Origin: Torulaspora globosa
Taxonomy: Eukaryota; Ascomycota; Saccharomycetes; Saccharomycetales; Saccharomycetaceae
Direction of reading: 5' to 3'
Length of the DNA stretch: 64,000 nucleotides
NCBI RefSeq assembly: GCF_014133895.1
Contig: NC_050730.1
Span: 682,001 to 746,000 of the forward strand
Part shown: in pieces, positions 8,523 to 18,435 of the stretch
Layout of the letters: every line of letters begins with the position of its first letter
Position numbering within the stretch: the stretch's first letter is position 1
Program-made: the position numbers and the translations under genes
Notes under the pieces: model-generated
The model's input: the letters and a program-made list of their open reading frames with translations, nothing else
What the model was told of the DNA's origin: nothing
The model's database searches: none

Positions 8523-10652
8523 TTATAGACGCTGTTGATGATGAATAGCATTCTCCATTCTTCGATTGACCGCCCGGGTCGTTGGTTGAAGAGAGTTGAT
8601 CGTCCTTTGATGCTGAAGCGTCGTGCTTGATCCAAATCCACTCCTCAAAGAGCTACGGTTCGGCTGTAGGGAATGGTGAGTTGATCCGGTCGTCCTTATT
8701 CCGCTTACTGGATTAGTATCTTTATTAAAAAGAGCAGTTTCATCCTTCCATATAGAAGATAAAATCCTGTGTAACTTAGTATCTTGTGTTTTTGGAAGAA
8801 ACTGGTCGACTTTGTTGTCTTTGGCACCGTCATCGGGAAAAAGTGTGTCCACAATGTCAGTGTCAGGTATTTTCGACCTTCTTACTCCAACCACGTTCTG
8901 ACCAATGTCCACTCTTGAGAGAGCTTCTTCGACGGGATTGCAGAATCGTCTAACGTTTGTATACTCATGTGAAATCCTTTCAAACTCTCGCTTCACCTCA
9001 ATGTTGCTTGCCATGAAAACGGAGTCACCACCATCATTATGTGCACTTAGATCCATTATAGAGTTCTCTCTTTGTAACCACAACTTCCGCTGTGTTCTAG
9101 ATTCGCCATCCATAACATCTGATTTTAAGAACTGAGCAAAATTATTGATAGAAGAAACAGAGGCAGCATTCTCTCGATGAAGAGCTGAAGTTGGGGCATC
9201 AGTTCCATTGGCCGATCGAAGGTCGGATCTAATGAGACTGTTCTGCGATGTCCTCTTGCGCATCAAATGACTCATGCGAGTACTGCTATGCAGACCATTA
9301 GGAGCGGTTCTAAGTAGGCTATTGGTCAGGCTTGATATTGAAGTCGAGAAATGATTCCGATCAGCAGCTGAGGATGTACCGTTCGAATAATGTTGTGAAT
9401 TTCCTTCCATTTCTGTAGCGGATTTCGAAGCACAATTTTTCGAATCAGAGTGGATGTCCTGCTTGCGGCTATTAGCTTCTTTATCTTGAATCACATCATC
9501 AACGCTAGCTCCATGATAGTTGTTTGAAAGAGAATTTTGGATAGAGGGCGGCTGTTCAAATCTCCTGACCGCCCCTGTCGATTGGGAGAGTATCATACTA
9601 GGAATGTACTGCTCTGTAGCGCTATTTCTACGTTGAGAAAACTCATCGACCTGGCCACCGTTTGCAGGTCGCTCATCCTGATTCGGCAGCTGTGAGAGAC
9701 CCTCCTTCATATAGCCATTGTTCTGTCTTTCCAGGCTATTGGCAATCAAAGTATCTGTTTCATAAACATTCAGGTTGGAATTACTGATGTGATCTTCCCC
9801 GTCATGATGAATGTGATGATCACCGTTTGATCGACTACCACCAGTGTTGCCAAGATCTGGCGCTAAAAAGTCTGAAACACCCGTATCAGCTCTTTCATCT
9901 GAGTGTCCTCTCAGTAAACCGGAAGGCGTTTGGTGCATAGGTTGATTAATTACCGCTTCTCTCTCCTCATACTCCTCCAGTGGAGCAGTTAAGTTGCTCA
10001 AAGTTTTTGAAATTGAATTGGACTTTTCAAAGATCTCGTGCGACTCAATTGGCTCCTTCTCATCTTGCTCCTCCCGCTCTGTTTGCTGCTTCAAGTCCGC
10101 CGCCGATTTCTGACCTTTGTTAGACGCTTCATCTTCCTCATCGGTGAAATACTCTACTTCCTCGTCAGTTGTGGTATCGTTGTCAAATAGCTCATCTCCT
10201 TCGTGCATGTCTACCACCAAATGAGTGCTCTTGCTTCTGCTTGGCCTTAATCTCGACGTCCCTGCGCCCGCTCCTAGGCTATGAGCAGATGCCATAGATC
10301 CGGACCGGCTCCTGAAATTATGCCCCGGATTGGAACGGACTCTGGTCAAATTCGTCATGTTCAATCCACTTATTGCCCGCTTCCTGTAAAGAGTATCAGA
10401 GCTCTTGCTCTTGACAAAAGTGCTAGCTGCGTTACCGTGATTATCAAAATCGGTGGTTCCATCATGACTCAGCACCCTATGCAAATTCTTGAAACTCGCA
10501 GCACTCTTCGTCCTTGATCTCGTTGTAAACTGTCTAAAATGTCTTGCTGGATGCCCTGCAACCGTGGACGACAAATGGCCCGCATTCCTCCCACTGCTCT
10601 GGGCGGAGGTCATCTCGAAATCAGACCGAAGTGATCTTCCCCTATTAACCAT
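8523..10652 (-). CDS. TCO89: TORC1 subunit Tco89
   Basis: A 709-residue, Ser/Asn/Asp-rich, largely disordered protein. The start MVNRGRSLRSD and the block FRQFTTRSRTKSAASFKNL, followed by LYRKRAISGLNMTNLTRVRSN, match the conserved N-terminus of yeast Tco89 (799 aa). An acidic patch lies near residues 150-175. Tco89 is a fungal-specific subunit of TOR complex 1 at the vacuole and endosomes. The frame stays open one codon upstream to a GTG; the ATG at 10650-10652 is used. It is convergent with PAN2 and divergent from VPS45. Confidence 0.9.
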   Translation of the reverse strand: MVNRGRSLRSDFEMTSAQSSGRNAGHLSSTVAGHPARHFRQFTTRSRTKSAASFKNLHRVLSHDGTTDFDNHGNAASTFVKSKSSDTLYRKRAISGLNMTNLTRVRSNPGHNFRSRSGSMASAHSLGAGAGTSRLRPSRSKSTHLVVDMHEGDELFDNDTTTDEEVEYFTDEEDEASNKGQKSAADLKQQTEREEQDEKEPIESHEIFEKSNSISKTLSNLTAPLEEYEEREAVINQPMHQTPSGLLRGHSDERADTGVSDFLAPDLGNTGGSRSNGDHHIHHDGEDHISNSNLNVYETDTLIANSLERQNNGYMKEGLSQLPNQDERPANGGQVDEFSQRRNSATEQYIPSMILSQSTGAVRRFEQPPSIQNSLSNNYHGASVDDVIQDKEANSRKQDIHSDSKNCASKSATEMEGNSQHYSNGTSSAADRNHFSTSISSLTNSLLRTAPNGLHSSTRMSHLMRKRTSQNSLIRSDLRSANGTDAPTSALHRENAASVSSINNFAQFLKSDVMDGESRTQRKLWLQRENSIMDLSAHNDGGDSVFMASNIEVKREFERISHEYTNVRRFCNPVEEALSRVDIGQNVVGVRRSKIPDTDIVDTLFPDDGAKDNKVDQFLPKTQDTKLHRILSSIWKDETALFNKDTNPVSGIRTTGSTHHSLQPNRSSLRSGFGSSTTLQHQRTINSLQPTTRAVNRRMENAIHHQQRL

Positions 10653-10853
10653 CACAGTTACTGGCTCCTTGAACCATCTACCGAGCTGATACGTAACTTT
10701 TCTGCCTTCTTACTAACACTGGCAATGATGGCTTGGAGTTAAGCTCATATGCGAAACGTTGATAGAAAAACACCTACACAAGGAACTCGACCAGTGGGCT
10801 GGCTAGAACTCCCAATTGACCCTTTGTGATCTGGATTGGACTATTTAAGAGGA

Positions 10854-12611
10854 ATGGATTTGTTCAAGGTTGCCGATTACTATGTGGATAGGATAGTGAA
10901 CTCCCAATCGAGAGTGAGCAACTCAAGCGTCGCAGAACGTAGTAGGATCAAGGCTCTGCTGCTGGATAAGGATACCATAACCACTATTTCGATGTGTACG
11001 ACGCAGACTGAGCTGCTGAATCATGAGATATACCTAGTGGATACGATTGAGAATCAGAACAGGGATGTGATGAGACATTTACGTTGTTTGGCGTACGTTA
11101 GCCCAACGGAGGAGACCCTGCAAGCCTTGTTACGAGAACTGCAGAATCCAAAATATGGCGACTACTACATCTTCTTTAGCAATGCGGTATCCAAGTCGCA
11201 GTTGGAGAGATTGGCAGAAGCGGATGATCTGGAAGTTGTATCCAAGGTGGAGGAGATCTATCAGGATTACCACATTATTAACAGCGATTTTTTCTCGTTA
11301 GATATACCTGTGGAGAACCTTCTTCAGGTTCGGGATACGTGGGAGGCGTCGACTCTTATCGAATGTACCAAATCGTTGACTTCGTTACTGTTGTCATTGA
11401 AACTGAAGCCCGACATCAAGTTCGAGGCCAATAGTAGGATGTGCTCGAAACTGGCAAGAGAAGTCAGCATATACATCGAGCAAAATGAGAAAACTCTATT
11501 TGACTTTCCAAAGATAGATTCCACTCCAATGTTGGTCCTACTAGATCGCAAGAACGACCCTCTCACACCGCTTTTACAGCCTTGGACATACCAATCGATG
11601 TTGAATGAGTATATCGGAATAAAGGGTAACATTGTTGATTTGTCAGGTATACCAGATGTTGATAAGGATATAAAGACTGTTACGTTGTCACCGAGACAAG
11701 ATGCATTTTTCCATAGCACAATGTACTCGAATTTTGGCGAGCTTGGGGATAAAGTCAACCAATATGTGACGACCTATAAGGATAAAACTCATTCAAACAG
11801 TCAGATTAATACCATCGAAGATATTAAAAGGTTTATTGAGAAATACCCTGAGTTCAGGAAACTATCCGGTAACGTAGCCAAGCACATGGCAATCGTCGGA
11901 GAATTAGATAGGCAGTTGCGGTTGGGAGATATTTGGCGTTTGAGTGAGGTGGAACAAAATCTCGCAGTTCATAAAGACAGTCAGGAAGACTATCAAGCCA
12001 TGTTGACCCTATTGAGAGACGAAAAATTACGGAATGAATACAAACTGAAACTCGCTTGTATTTATTCTCTAAAGCATGGAGAAAATAGTGAAAGAATGGA
12101 CGGGGTCGTGCAGACTTTGAGCCAGCAACTACCGGCAGAAGAGATTAACTTGTTCCACAAATTTAGAACTATCTTCCACGCTGACCAAACAAAGGGAGAG
12201 GGACAAGGCCACTTGAGAGATAAAGATGATTTGCTGAGTGAGCTCGCCAAAAAATTCAACAGTAGGATGGGCTCGGGAAACAACACTGAGGCAGAAAATG
12301 TGTATATGCAGCATGTGCCTGAAATATCAACGCTCTTAACTGATATTTCGAAGAACAAGGTATCGCGCGACAGGCTGAAAACCATGAGCAGTTCAAAAGC
12401 TGCAGAATCCTCACCAAAGTTATCTTCCCCAACCTCACCTGCGGCTCCGCCTCAAGATATCGTAATATTCGTTGTTGGGGGTGTCACTTACGAAGAGGCT
12501 AGATTCGTCCATCAATTTAACGAAACAATGAAAAACAAGACTAGGGTAGTTCTAGGAGGAACCTCAGTTCTCTCCACCAGTGACTTTATGCAATCTATTC
12601 GCAATACATAG
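10854..12611 (+). CDS. VPS45: Vps45, Sec1/Munc18 protein
   Basis: A 585-residue SM-family protein beginning MDLFKVADYYVDRIV, as Vps45 does. Typical SM blocks include LLDKDTITTISMCTTQTELL near the N-terminus, FPKIDSTPMLVLLDRKNDPLTPLL near residue 220, and a C-terminal DIVIFVVGGVTYEEAR. Vps45 binds the t-SNARE Tlg2 (and Pep12) and controls vesicle fusion at the TGN and endosome. The open frame reaches back to a TTG at 10836; the ATG at 10854 matches the family start. It is convergent with CTI6 (13 bp between stops). Confidence 0.97.
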   Translation: MDLFKVADYYVDRIVNSQSRVSNSSVAERSRIKALLLDKDTITTISMCTTQTELLNHEIYLVDTIENQNRDVMRHLRCLAYVSPTEETLQALLRELQNPKYGDYYIFFSNAVSKSQLERLAEADDLEVVSKVEEIYQDYHIINSDFFSLDIPVENLLQVRDTWEASTLIECTKSLTSLLLSLKLKPDIKFEANSRMCSKLAREVSIYIEQNEKTLFDFPKIDSTPMLVLLDRKNDPLTPLLQPWTYQSMLNEYIGIKGNIVDLSGIPDVDKDIKTVTLSPRQDAFFHSTMYSNFGELGDKVNQYVTTYKDKTHSNSQINTIEDIKRFIEKYPEFRKLSGNVAKHMAIVGELDRQLRLGDIWRLSEVEQNLAVHKDSQEDYQAMLTLLRDEKLRNEYKLKLACIYSLKHGENSERMDGVVQTLSQQLPAEEINLFHKFRTIFHADQTKGEGQGHLRDKDDLLSELAKKFNSRMGSGNNTEAENVYMQHVPEISTLLTDISKNKVSRDRLKTMSSSKAAESSPKLSSPTSPAAPPQDIVIFVVGGVTYEEARFVHQFNETMKNKTRVVLGGTSVLSTSDFMQSIRNT

Positions 12612-12623
12612 GATATAATAACG

Positions 12624-14036
12624 TTACTCATGAAGGTTGGAAGTCCGTGAGTATTTCTTCTCCCAAAGTAACAAAGACCTCGTTAGATCGTCCATCAGCT
12701 TGAAGCTGTGATCATACTTTTCGAAAATAGAGTCCACCTGCTCTATAAATTGCTGATTCTCCACAAACCTAACCAGCTCGTCTTTCGAAGAGTGGCTCTC
12801 ACTCAATTCCCATTGAGTCCGAGATATGAACTCCAATATTGCAGATACTCGTCGCCTCATCTCATTTAGAGATGTTCTCTGGGGTGGTATTCTAGGCTTC
12901 ATCGGTTTGTCTATGCCGATCTCCCCTCTAGCACCTGTATTATTTCTGCCTCTGCCATTGGCCGTTCTCTCTGAACTGCTTCTGTTGGTTCTATTGCTCT
13001 TTCTGGCAATATTCCCAACCCGTTTTGATCGCCTTGAAGGTGCCCGCCTCTTGCTATCGTCTTCAGATGTAGAGTTAGACGATCGGGAAACCGTCTCGGA
13101 AGTATTTTTGGCAGCCTGAGCAGACTGTGCTGTTGTGTTGGCGGTTGCAGCAACCGCCTCATGACTGAACTCGGTAGACACACTTTCCGGCGCTGGGATC
13201 AATTCTTCCAGTTGTTGTGCAACACCGTTCAACCCAGTTTCCGGGCTCGTGGTCTTGAAATCTTCAACCGCATGATTGGCAGAGCCTACAACCGAATCAG
13301 TCTCCCGATCGTGCCCGTCTTCCGAGTTCTTCGCTTCGACCTCCTGTTGAGAAGTGCGTCTGCTCTCACGAATTGCTTTCTCCAGCATCCATTGGTACTG
13401 TTTTTCCTCTCTTGCCGAAAATGTTGCCCGTTTCCGGTCCTGCAGCCTTCTCTCAGCTTCATCGGAACCTTCCAGCCCAGACCCAGGAGCCGAAACCCTG
13501 TTATCAGCCTTCGAATCATCTACACTTCTATCCTCACCATAAGATGCCTTCCGTCCACGTGACCCATGAGATCTGCCCGATGAAGGCGACGATGAGTGCG
13601 AAACGTCGGCAGATTCTCCCTTCTGATCACTGCCCACCACTGGTGTCTCCGCCTCGGCGTCGCCGCGCCGAGTACTTCTCCTGCTCAGTCGTCTCTTCTC
13701 TGCCACTGGCTTGTATACCGATCTGGTGGCGCCCGTACTATCAACGGTATACAGGTGGTGGAGTTCCGGCTTACATTGCTCGCACCAGTACTTCTCGACA
13801 TGGCTATCCTCACCGTCTGCAATCCCGACACACGCTCCGTGCTGCCAGACGGAACACTGCTCGCACTGTATATACAGTCCGGAGTCATCGGGCGGCTCAA
13901 TCTCTCCACATACACAGCGAGTCTCTCCCTCCTCCTCCTCAGGTGACTCAACCTCTTCGCCAAGAGTATTTTCCTCCCGGATAATCTCCATAGTCAATGT
14001 CTTCAGCTCCCACAACTGCCTCGTTCCATCCTCCAT
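12624..14036 (-). CDS. CTI6: PHD-finger protein Cti6 (Rpd3L complex)
   Basis: A 470-residue protein (S. cerevisiae 506). A PHD finger spans residues ~40-95 with the Cys4-His-Cys3 set in CVCG, IQCEQC, WQHGACVG and YWCEQCKPELHH. The rest is Ser/Arg/Glu-rich and disordered, with a conserved C-terminal region containing FISRTQWELSESHSSKDEL. Cti6 belongs to the Rpd3L histone deacetylase complex, reads methylated H3K4 and helps relieve Cyc8-Tup1 repression under low iron. Long antisense ORFs here, such as 13373-13984, are composition artefacts. Confidence 0.9.
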   Translation of the reverse strand: MEDGTRQLWELKTLTMEIIREENTLGEEVESPEEEEGETRCVCGEIEPPDDSGLYIQCEQCSVWQHGACVGIADGEDSHVEKYWCEQCKPELHHLYTVDSTGATRSVYKPVAEKRRLSRRSTRRGDAEAETPVVGSDQKGESADVSHSSSPSSGRSHGSRGRKASYGEDRSVDDSKADNRVSAPGSGLEGSDEAERRLQDRKRATFSAREEKQYQWMLEKAIRESRRTSQQEVEAKNSEDGHDRETDSVVGSANHAVEDFKTTSPETGLNGVAQQLEELIPAPESVSTEFSHEAVAATANTTAQSAQAAKNTSETVSRSSNSTSEDDSKRRAPSRRSKRVGNIARKSNRTNRSSSERTANGRGRNNTGARGEIGIDKPMKPRIPPQRTSLNEMRRRVSAILEFISRTQWELSESHSSKDELVRFVENQQFIEQVDSIFEKYDHSFKLMDDLTRSLLLWEKKYSRTSNLHE

Positions 14037-14137
14037 CCCTGCTTAAAACTCACCTACATCTCATCATATCCTTTAAGCATCTGAGCTACTCTGCCGTTAC
14101 CCTCCTCATTTCTTGAGAAGTGATCTTATAAATAACA

Positions 14138-14385
14138 TCACTTATAACGTTGTGCGGAAACAAAAAACCAGTCGTTAGTTGGCTGGATCTTCGCATAGGG
14201 TAGATTCAAGCCTTTGTTGGACAGAGCTTTAACGAAGAACTCGTTAAACTTGTGGATACCCAAGCCTGTTATCACTCTGGATAGTGGTTCGCTCGATATT
14301 ACATTAGCCAAGCTCTTCCCTTTCATCTTTTCGTCATCAAGTTTGCGAGTTCATAGTCGTTCAGGAAATCCAGGAAATAATTCAT
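14138..14385 (-). CDS. Possible small gene: two ORFs overlapping by ATGA
   Basis: Between CTI6 and PPQ1 a 20-codon ORF (14323-14385, starting MNYFLDFL) ends at a TGA that overlaps the ATG of a 62-codon ORF (14138-14326, ending FFVSAQRYK). The second frame is -1 relative to the first. Together they would give a protein of about 80 residues with balanced, globular-looking composition. I do not recognise it. It could be one gene with a frameshift (natural, programmed or a sequence error), a uORF plus a short gene, or chance. Confidence 0.3.
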
Positions 14386-14455
14386 TTCAAGACTCACATT
14401 ATTAGTAATTGGACTTTGTCGTTTCGATATTATCAGATACAAGTATAGCTAGGAT

Positions 14456-16156
14456 ATGGGAAACAGCCCGTCAAAGTCTAATAACACCAATTTCTCAGTA
14501 CCGAATTCGTCAACGAGCCAACAAAACTTAACGCCCAGTGATGACCTTAATGCCAATGAACCAATTGACCCTGATGATAGTAGGTCTCTACCTACTATCC
14601 ATAGCAATGAACATTCGACTACGAAAAACATAGATATATCAATGAAAGCGACGACTATAACCAATAGATTAAGAGATGGCAAGGGAGCGCCAAAGAAGTT
14701 TTCTCCGCCTATGGAGAACACCACTGCTTCTGCAGACTCTGATATGACCATGGTGCACCAGAGTCCGCCTTTAGCGAGAAAGGGCGGGAAATCGAGCTTT
14801 GATTTCGATGTAGATATTTCTACTGCCAAGGCATTTGCGTCGACAAATGTGGTTAGTTATAGTGGCAGCGACAGCAGCTATAGTAGCACCGATAGCACTG
14901 CTAGTAGCAATCATACTCTTTTCTCGCCGTCGCCGTCTACCACCACTACCAGCACCAATGCCCATAACATCACTTCATCCTTCGGCAGTGATGCGGCTGC
15001 TGGCCCTTTCGGGTACTTGAAACCGACTGCGAGATCGCCTCAAAGCAATCTTCGCAAGCAGATTATGCACAAGGGCGTCGAGAACAACTCCTTGGTGAAG
15101 ACGGGGGCGTCTATTCCAAACTTCAGGGATCCTAAGAAGAGGGTGTTTCTGAAGAGACACTCACACGACGCTTCTTCCAATGAAGGGTTGGATATCGATG
15201 ATGCAATTGAGAAGTTGTTGAAGATCGGTGAAACTAGGTATTACAAATCAAGAGATTTTCCCTTCAGCTCATGGGAAATTCAGTTGATCTGTTATCACGC
15301 TAGGGAAATCTTTCTCAACCAGCCCTCTCTGTTGAGATTACAAGCTCCTATCAAGGTGGTGGGCGATATCCATGGCCAATTTTCAGACCTTTTGCGAATA
15401 TTGAAACTAAGCGGTGTTCCAGCAGAGACAAACTATTTGTTTCTAGGTGACTACGTTGATCGTGGTAAACAATCACTAGAGACCATTCTGCTGTTGTTCT
15501 GCTACAAGATCAAATATAGGGACAATTTTTTCATGTTGAGAGGTAACCATGAATCCGCTAACGTTACCAAGATGTATGGTTTCTTTGATGAGTGTAAGAG
15601 AAGAACGTCTTCGAAGACGTGGAAAATGTTTATTGATGTTTTCAACACCTTACCATTTGCTGCAATTATCCAAGACAGAATCTTCTGCGTGCATGGTGGT
15701 ATCTCTCCAGAGTTGAGATCCTTGAGACAGATCGAAAATATCGTTAGGCCAACAGACATCCCTGACGAAGGCCTCATAACAGATATCCTGTGGAGTGATC
15801 CAGATTCCACTGTCAGTGATTGGTCCCTCAATGACAGGGGTGTGTCATACACCTTTGGTAAGAAGAACGTAATTGATTTTTGCACTCAATTCAAGTTCGA
15901 CCTTGTGATCAGAGGACATATGGTCGTCGAAGATGGCTACGAGTTCTTTGCCAAGAAAAAATTTGTGACAATCTTCTCGGCGCCCAATTACTGTGGCGAG
16001 TTCAATAACTGGGGTGCTGTTATGAGTGTTACCACAGGATTGATGTGCAGTTTTGAACTTCTGAAGCCTCATACCGCTGACAACCTCAATGGCGGAAAGA
16101 AGAAAACCTCGTCATCCACCTATGCAAAATCGAAGACGAAAGCCATAAATCGTTGA
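14456..16156 (+). CDS. PPQ1: PP1-like Ser/Thr phosphatase Ppq1/Sal6
   Basis: A 566-residue protein (S. cerevisiae 549). A long Ser/Asn/Thr-rich N-terminal half is followed by a PP1-type catalytic domain from ~255. All metal and phosphate motifs are present: GDIHGQ (D304, H306), GDYVDRG, RGNHE, CVHGG and the APNYCGEF loop, so it should be active. PPQ1 mutants act as allosuppressors in S. cerevisiae, implying a role in translation accuracy. The tract PSDDLN..[14 protein letters not shown] identifies Ppq1 rather than Ppz1/2. Unusually, the protein starts MGNSPSKSN, a standard N-myristoylation context. A tRNA-Glu gene follows downstream on the other strand. Confidence 0.93.
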   Translation: MGNSPSKSNNTNFSVPNSSTSQQNLTPSDDLNANEPIDPDDSRSLPTIHSNEHSTTKNIDISMKATTITNRLRDGKGAPKKFSPPMENTTASADSDMTMVHQSPPLARKGGKSSFDFDVDISTAKAFASTNVVSYSGSDSSYSSTDSTASSNHTLFSPSPSTTTTSTNAHNITSSFGSDAAAGPFGYLKPTARSPQSNLRKQIMHKGVENNSLVKTGASIPNFRDPKKRVFLKRHSHDASSNEGLDIDDAIEKLLKIGETRYYKSRDFPFSSWEIQLICYHAREIFLNQPSLLRLQAPIKVVGDIHGQFSDLLRILKLSGVPAETNYLFLGDYVDRGKQSLETILLLFCYKIKYRDNFFMLRGNHESANVTKMYGFFDECKRRTSSKTWKMFIDVFNTLPFAAIIQDRIFCVHGGISPELRSLRQIENIVRPTDIPDEGLITDILWSDPDSTVSDWSLNDRGVSYTFGKKNVIDFCTQFKFDLVIRGHMVVEDGYEFFAKKKFVTIFSAPNYCGEFNNWGAVMSVTTGLMCSFELLKPHTADNLNGGKKKTSSSTYAKSKTKAINR

Positions 16157-16368
16157 CTTGGCAAGCTTCCCAATTTTGGTTTATCATTTTCTGCTTCATT
16201 GTTTCGGTTCCTTCCGCTTTTTCTATCTAGTACATTTCATACTTTTTATAACCTATCCTGCATGTTTATGGGCAATTCTTCAACACATTTACAATCACTC
16301 AATGGCATTCCTCAGTTACTCTCTTGTAGGCAGCCGATGGTGGAAAGGACGTGGTTGTGCAAAAAGAA

Positions 16369-16440
16369 CTCCGATGCGGGGAGTCGAACCCCGGTCTCCA
16401 CGGTGAAAGCGTGATGTGATAGCCGTTACACTACATCGGA
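16369..16440 (-). tRNA. tRNA-Glu (UUC)
   Basis: On the minus strand 72 nt fold as a complete cloverleaf. Acceptor TCCGATG pairs with CATCGGA (7 bp), with G as the discriminator base. The anticodon loop CTTTCAC holds anticodon TTC (plus-strand 16405-16407), and the B box/T arm is GGTTCGACTCC. A T5 run follows directly (A5 at 16361-16365 on the plus strand), a pol III terminator. No intron. Sequence is almost identical to S. cerevisiae tRNA-Glu(UUC). Confidence 0.98.
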
Positions 16441-16948
16441 TGGGAAATGTACAAAAATTTAGAGCCTTCTCTGGATCCAATCCGGCTCCTGTTGTCATAC
16501 GCTCTTTTAGACATCTCAGAAACGGACCTTATATCTTGATCAGCACATCATAACACGATGCTCAAACAGCGACAATTATTTCTCCTTGTTTTCTTCCGGT
16601 TGATTATCTACGCTGCTAAAACAAACTCAAGAAAAAGCCAAAACTGAAATGTCAAACTTCAGTAATAAACATAAAAATTAATTCTCAATAAGTATTGACA
16701 AGAAAACAACATAGGCCAAGACAAACTATTCAATTAAAGTGAACCAAATAAAGGATCTCAGGGCGTTTTCTAGGTCACGTCGCAATAGTAAAGTCGTCTG
16801 GGCGATATTCCACGTGACCAATATTTATGGTTACCCGACGTTGCACCTGCTTTGTGGAACTCATAGTATAAGATACGTAGAATGGTAGTCAGTACGTCAC
16901 ATCAACCGTAATAGCGGTCGAGGAGTCCTGTCCCGTTTCTGGATCGAA
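16441..16948. promoter_or_regulatory. Intergenic: tRNA-Glu upstream and CBC2 promoter
   Basis: This 508-bp stretch has no convincing ORF. Near CBC2 it holds CACGTG at 16811-16816 (Cbf1 type) and TTACCCG at 16831-16837 (Reb1 type), about 115-140 bp before the ATG. I see no solo LTR beside the tRNA gene. Motif matches only. Confidence 0.45.
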
Positions 16949-17617
16949 ATGTCGTTGGCAGAGTTCGACGAAATCAAGTATGATCACTCTACAAAAAGGT
17001 TGGATACTCCCTCTAGTTATTTGTTGAAAAAAGCTAGGAAAAATCCGAATGGATTGGATGAGTTACGGCAATCGATGAAATCTGCGACCATTTACGTGGG
17101 CAATCTATCGTTTTACACTTCTGAGGAACAAATATATGAACTTTTCAGTAAATGTGGTACAATCAAGCGAATTGTGATGGGTTTAGATCGTTTCAAATTT
17201 ACGCCTTGTGGATTTTGTTTTATCATTTACAATAAACCAGAAGAGGCATTGAATGCTGTGAAATATCTCAGTGACACCAAGCTTGATGATAGGAACATCA
17301 CGATTGACATAGATCCCGGGTTCGAGGATGGCAGACAATTCGGTCGTGGCAAGAGCGGAGGACAAGTGAGTGACGAGCTGAGGTTTGAGTACGATGCCTC
17401 AAGGGGAGGATTTGCTGTGCCATTTGCAGAGCGTGTAGGCAGTGGCAGTAGCAATGGCGGCAGTGGCTACGGTGGCCATAGACACTCCAGGCATCACGGA
17501 CACTTTGGTGGGCGCAGAGGAAGAAATGACTACGTCCGACCACCAGATGCCATGGGTTCTTTTAGACCACCTGAGCAACAAGACGAGCAGGATGATGATA
17601 ATTACGTTCCTCAGTGA
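16949..17617 (+). CDS. CBC2: Cbc2, small subunit of the nuclear cap-binding complex
   Basis: A 222-residue protein (S. cerevisiae 208). Near-identical CBP20 N-terminus ([22 protein letters not shown]) and an RRM at ~48-125 with RNP2 IYVGNL and RNP1 CGFCFIIY. After the RRM comes the cap-pocket segment [20 protein letters not shown] Gly/Ser/His-rich insert near 170-190 is longer than in S. cerevisiae, before the shared end DDNYVPQ. With Cbc1/Sto1 it binds the m7G cap of nascent mRNA in the nucleus. ATG 16949 matches the family start. Confidence 0.97.
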   Translation: MSLAEFDEIKYDHSTKRLDTPSSYLLKKARKNPNGLDELRQSMKSATIYVGNLSFYTSEEQIYELFSKCGTIKRIVMGLDRFKFTPCGFCFIIYNKPEEALNAVKYLSDTKLDDRNITIDIDPGFEDGRQFGRGKSGGQVSDELRFEYDASRGGFAVPFAERVGSGSSNGGSGYGGHRHSRHHGHFGGRRGRNDYVRPPDAMGSFRPPEQQDEQDDDNYVPQ

Positions 17618-17700
17618 CTCATAAAGCTTCATAAGAGTTATTCGTCAACATATGTAAAATAGTCTCTAAAAATGCGGACTCCTCCTTGTGGCGTCGCTAG

Positions 17701-18435
17701 CTAACTTGCCCGGGAAGCTTTTTTCAGCTCCTCTAGTCGATCAATCAGTTTCTTGCGTCTTGTCAGAGGCGCCTGAGCAAATCTCTTTGCCAACTCGTCT
17801 TCCTCATTCGATGACGATGTGGCCGCTCTCACGGCATCCTCTGTGACTCGTTCCGTGCTCTCGCTAGAATTTCGATTCCTGTTGGCCAACTCGTAGTAGT
17901 CACAGAAGATCTTTCTCCTTCGTACGTTGATGAACCAGTTCGATAACTGGATCTTGGTTAGTCCTGTTTTTATTAGAAGTTCCCGCTTCTCCTGTGGTGT
18001 TGGATATGGATTTCGTAAATGGTCTAATAGCCATGTATTCAGAATTTGAACCGTTTCCTTGGGTAAATTCGATCTCCTACCATTGTGACCAGCACTGCCA
18101 CCACTTCCAGATGGATTGCTGCCATCGTTTGAATTCGGATGGCTACTGCTAACTCTATCTTCGGCCTTTCGTTGGCTAAATGTCGGGGCGTAACTTTGCC
18201 AACTGTGGTCCCGCATCACGGGCAAATGTTGCTGCTGGTGCTGCTGCGGCTGCAGGCATTGCGTGCTACTGCTATGAGCTAATCGATCTTCCTGATATTC
18301 GCCAAGCCCTCTGACTGGTACCGCTGGCACTGGTAGAGGATTTCGCTCAGCCGTAGAAGGGGTATCTATCGAATTCAGCAGGATGCGAATAGATGGCAGC
18401 CTTACCTGTTGATTATCTGGAGTAATGTTTGACAT
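17701..18435 (-). CDS. CUP9: TALE homeodomain repressor, single CUP9/TOS8 orthologue
   Basis: A 244-residue protein with a TALE-class homeodomain at ~120-182. It has the three-residue loop extension (NPYPTPQEK) and recognition helix WFINVRRRK. The N-terminal part is low complexity with Gln/His runs. In S. cerevisiae the duplicates are CUP9 (YPL177C, next to CBC2; represses PTR2) and TOS8 (YGL096W, next to VPS45). Here one gene lies beside CBC2 with VPS45 and PAN2 close by, as expected for the unduplicated ancestor. DNA-binding repressor by family; targets in this species unknown. Confidence 0.88.
   Translation of the reverse strand: MSNITPDNQQVRLPSIRILLNSIDTPSTAERNPLPVPAVPVRGLGEYQEDRLAHSSSTQCLQPQQHQQQHLPVMRDHSWQSYAPTFSQRKAEDRVSSSHPNSNDGSNPSGSGGSAGHNGRRSNLPKETVQILNTWLLDHLRNPYPTPQEKRELLIKTGLTKIQLSNWFINVRRRKIFCDYYELANRNRNSSESTERVTEDAVRAATSSSNEEDELAKRFAQAPLTRRKKLIDRLEELKKASRAS

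Noticed and set aside
13373..13984. 203-codon plus-strand ORF opposite CTI6
   Set aside because: It is antisense to the PHD finger and Ser/Arg-rich part of CTI6 and is built of Pro/Ser/Arg low-complexity sequence.
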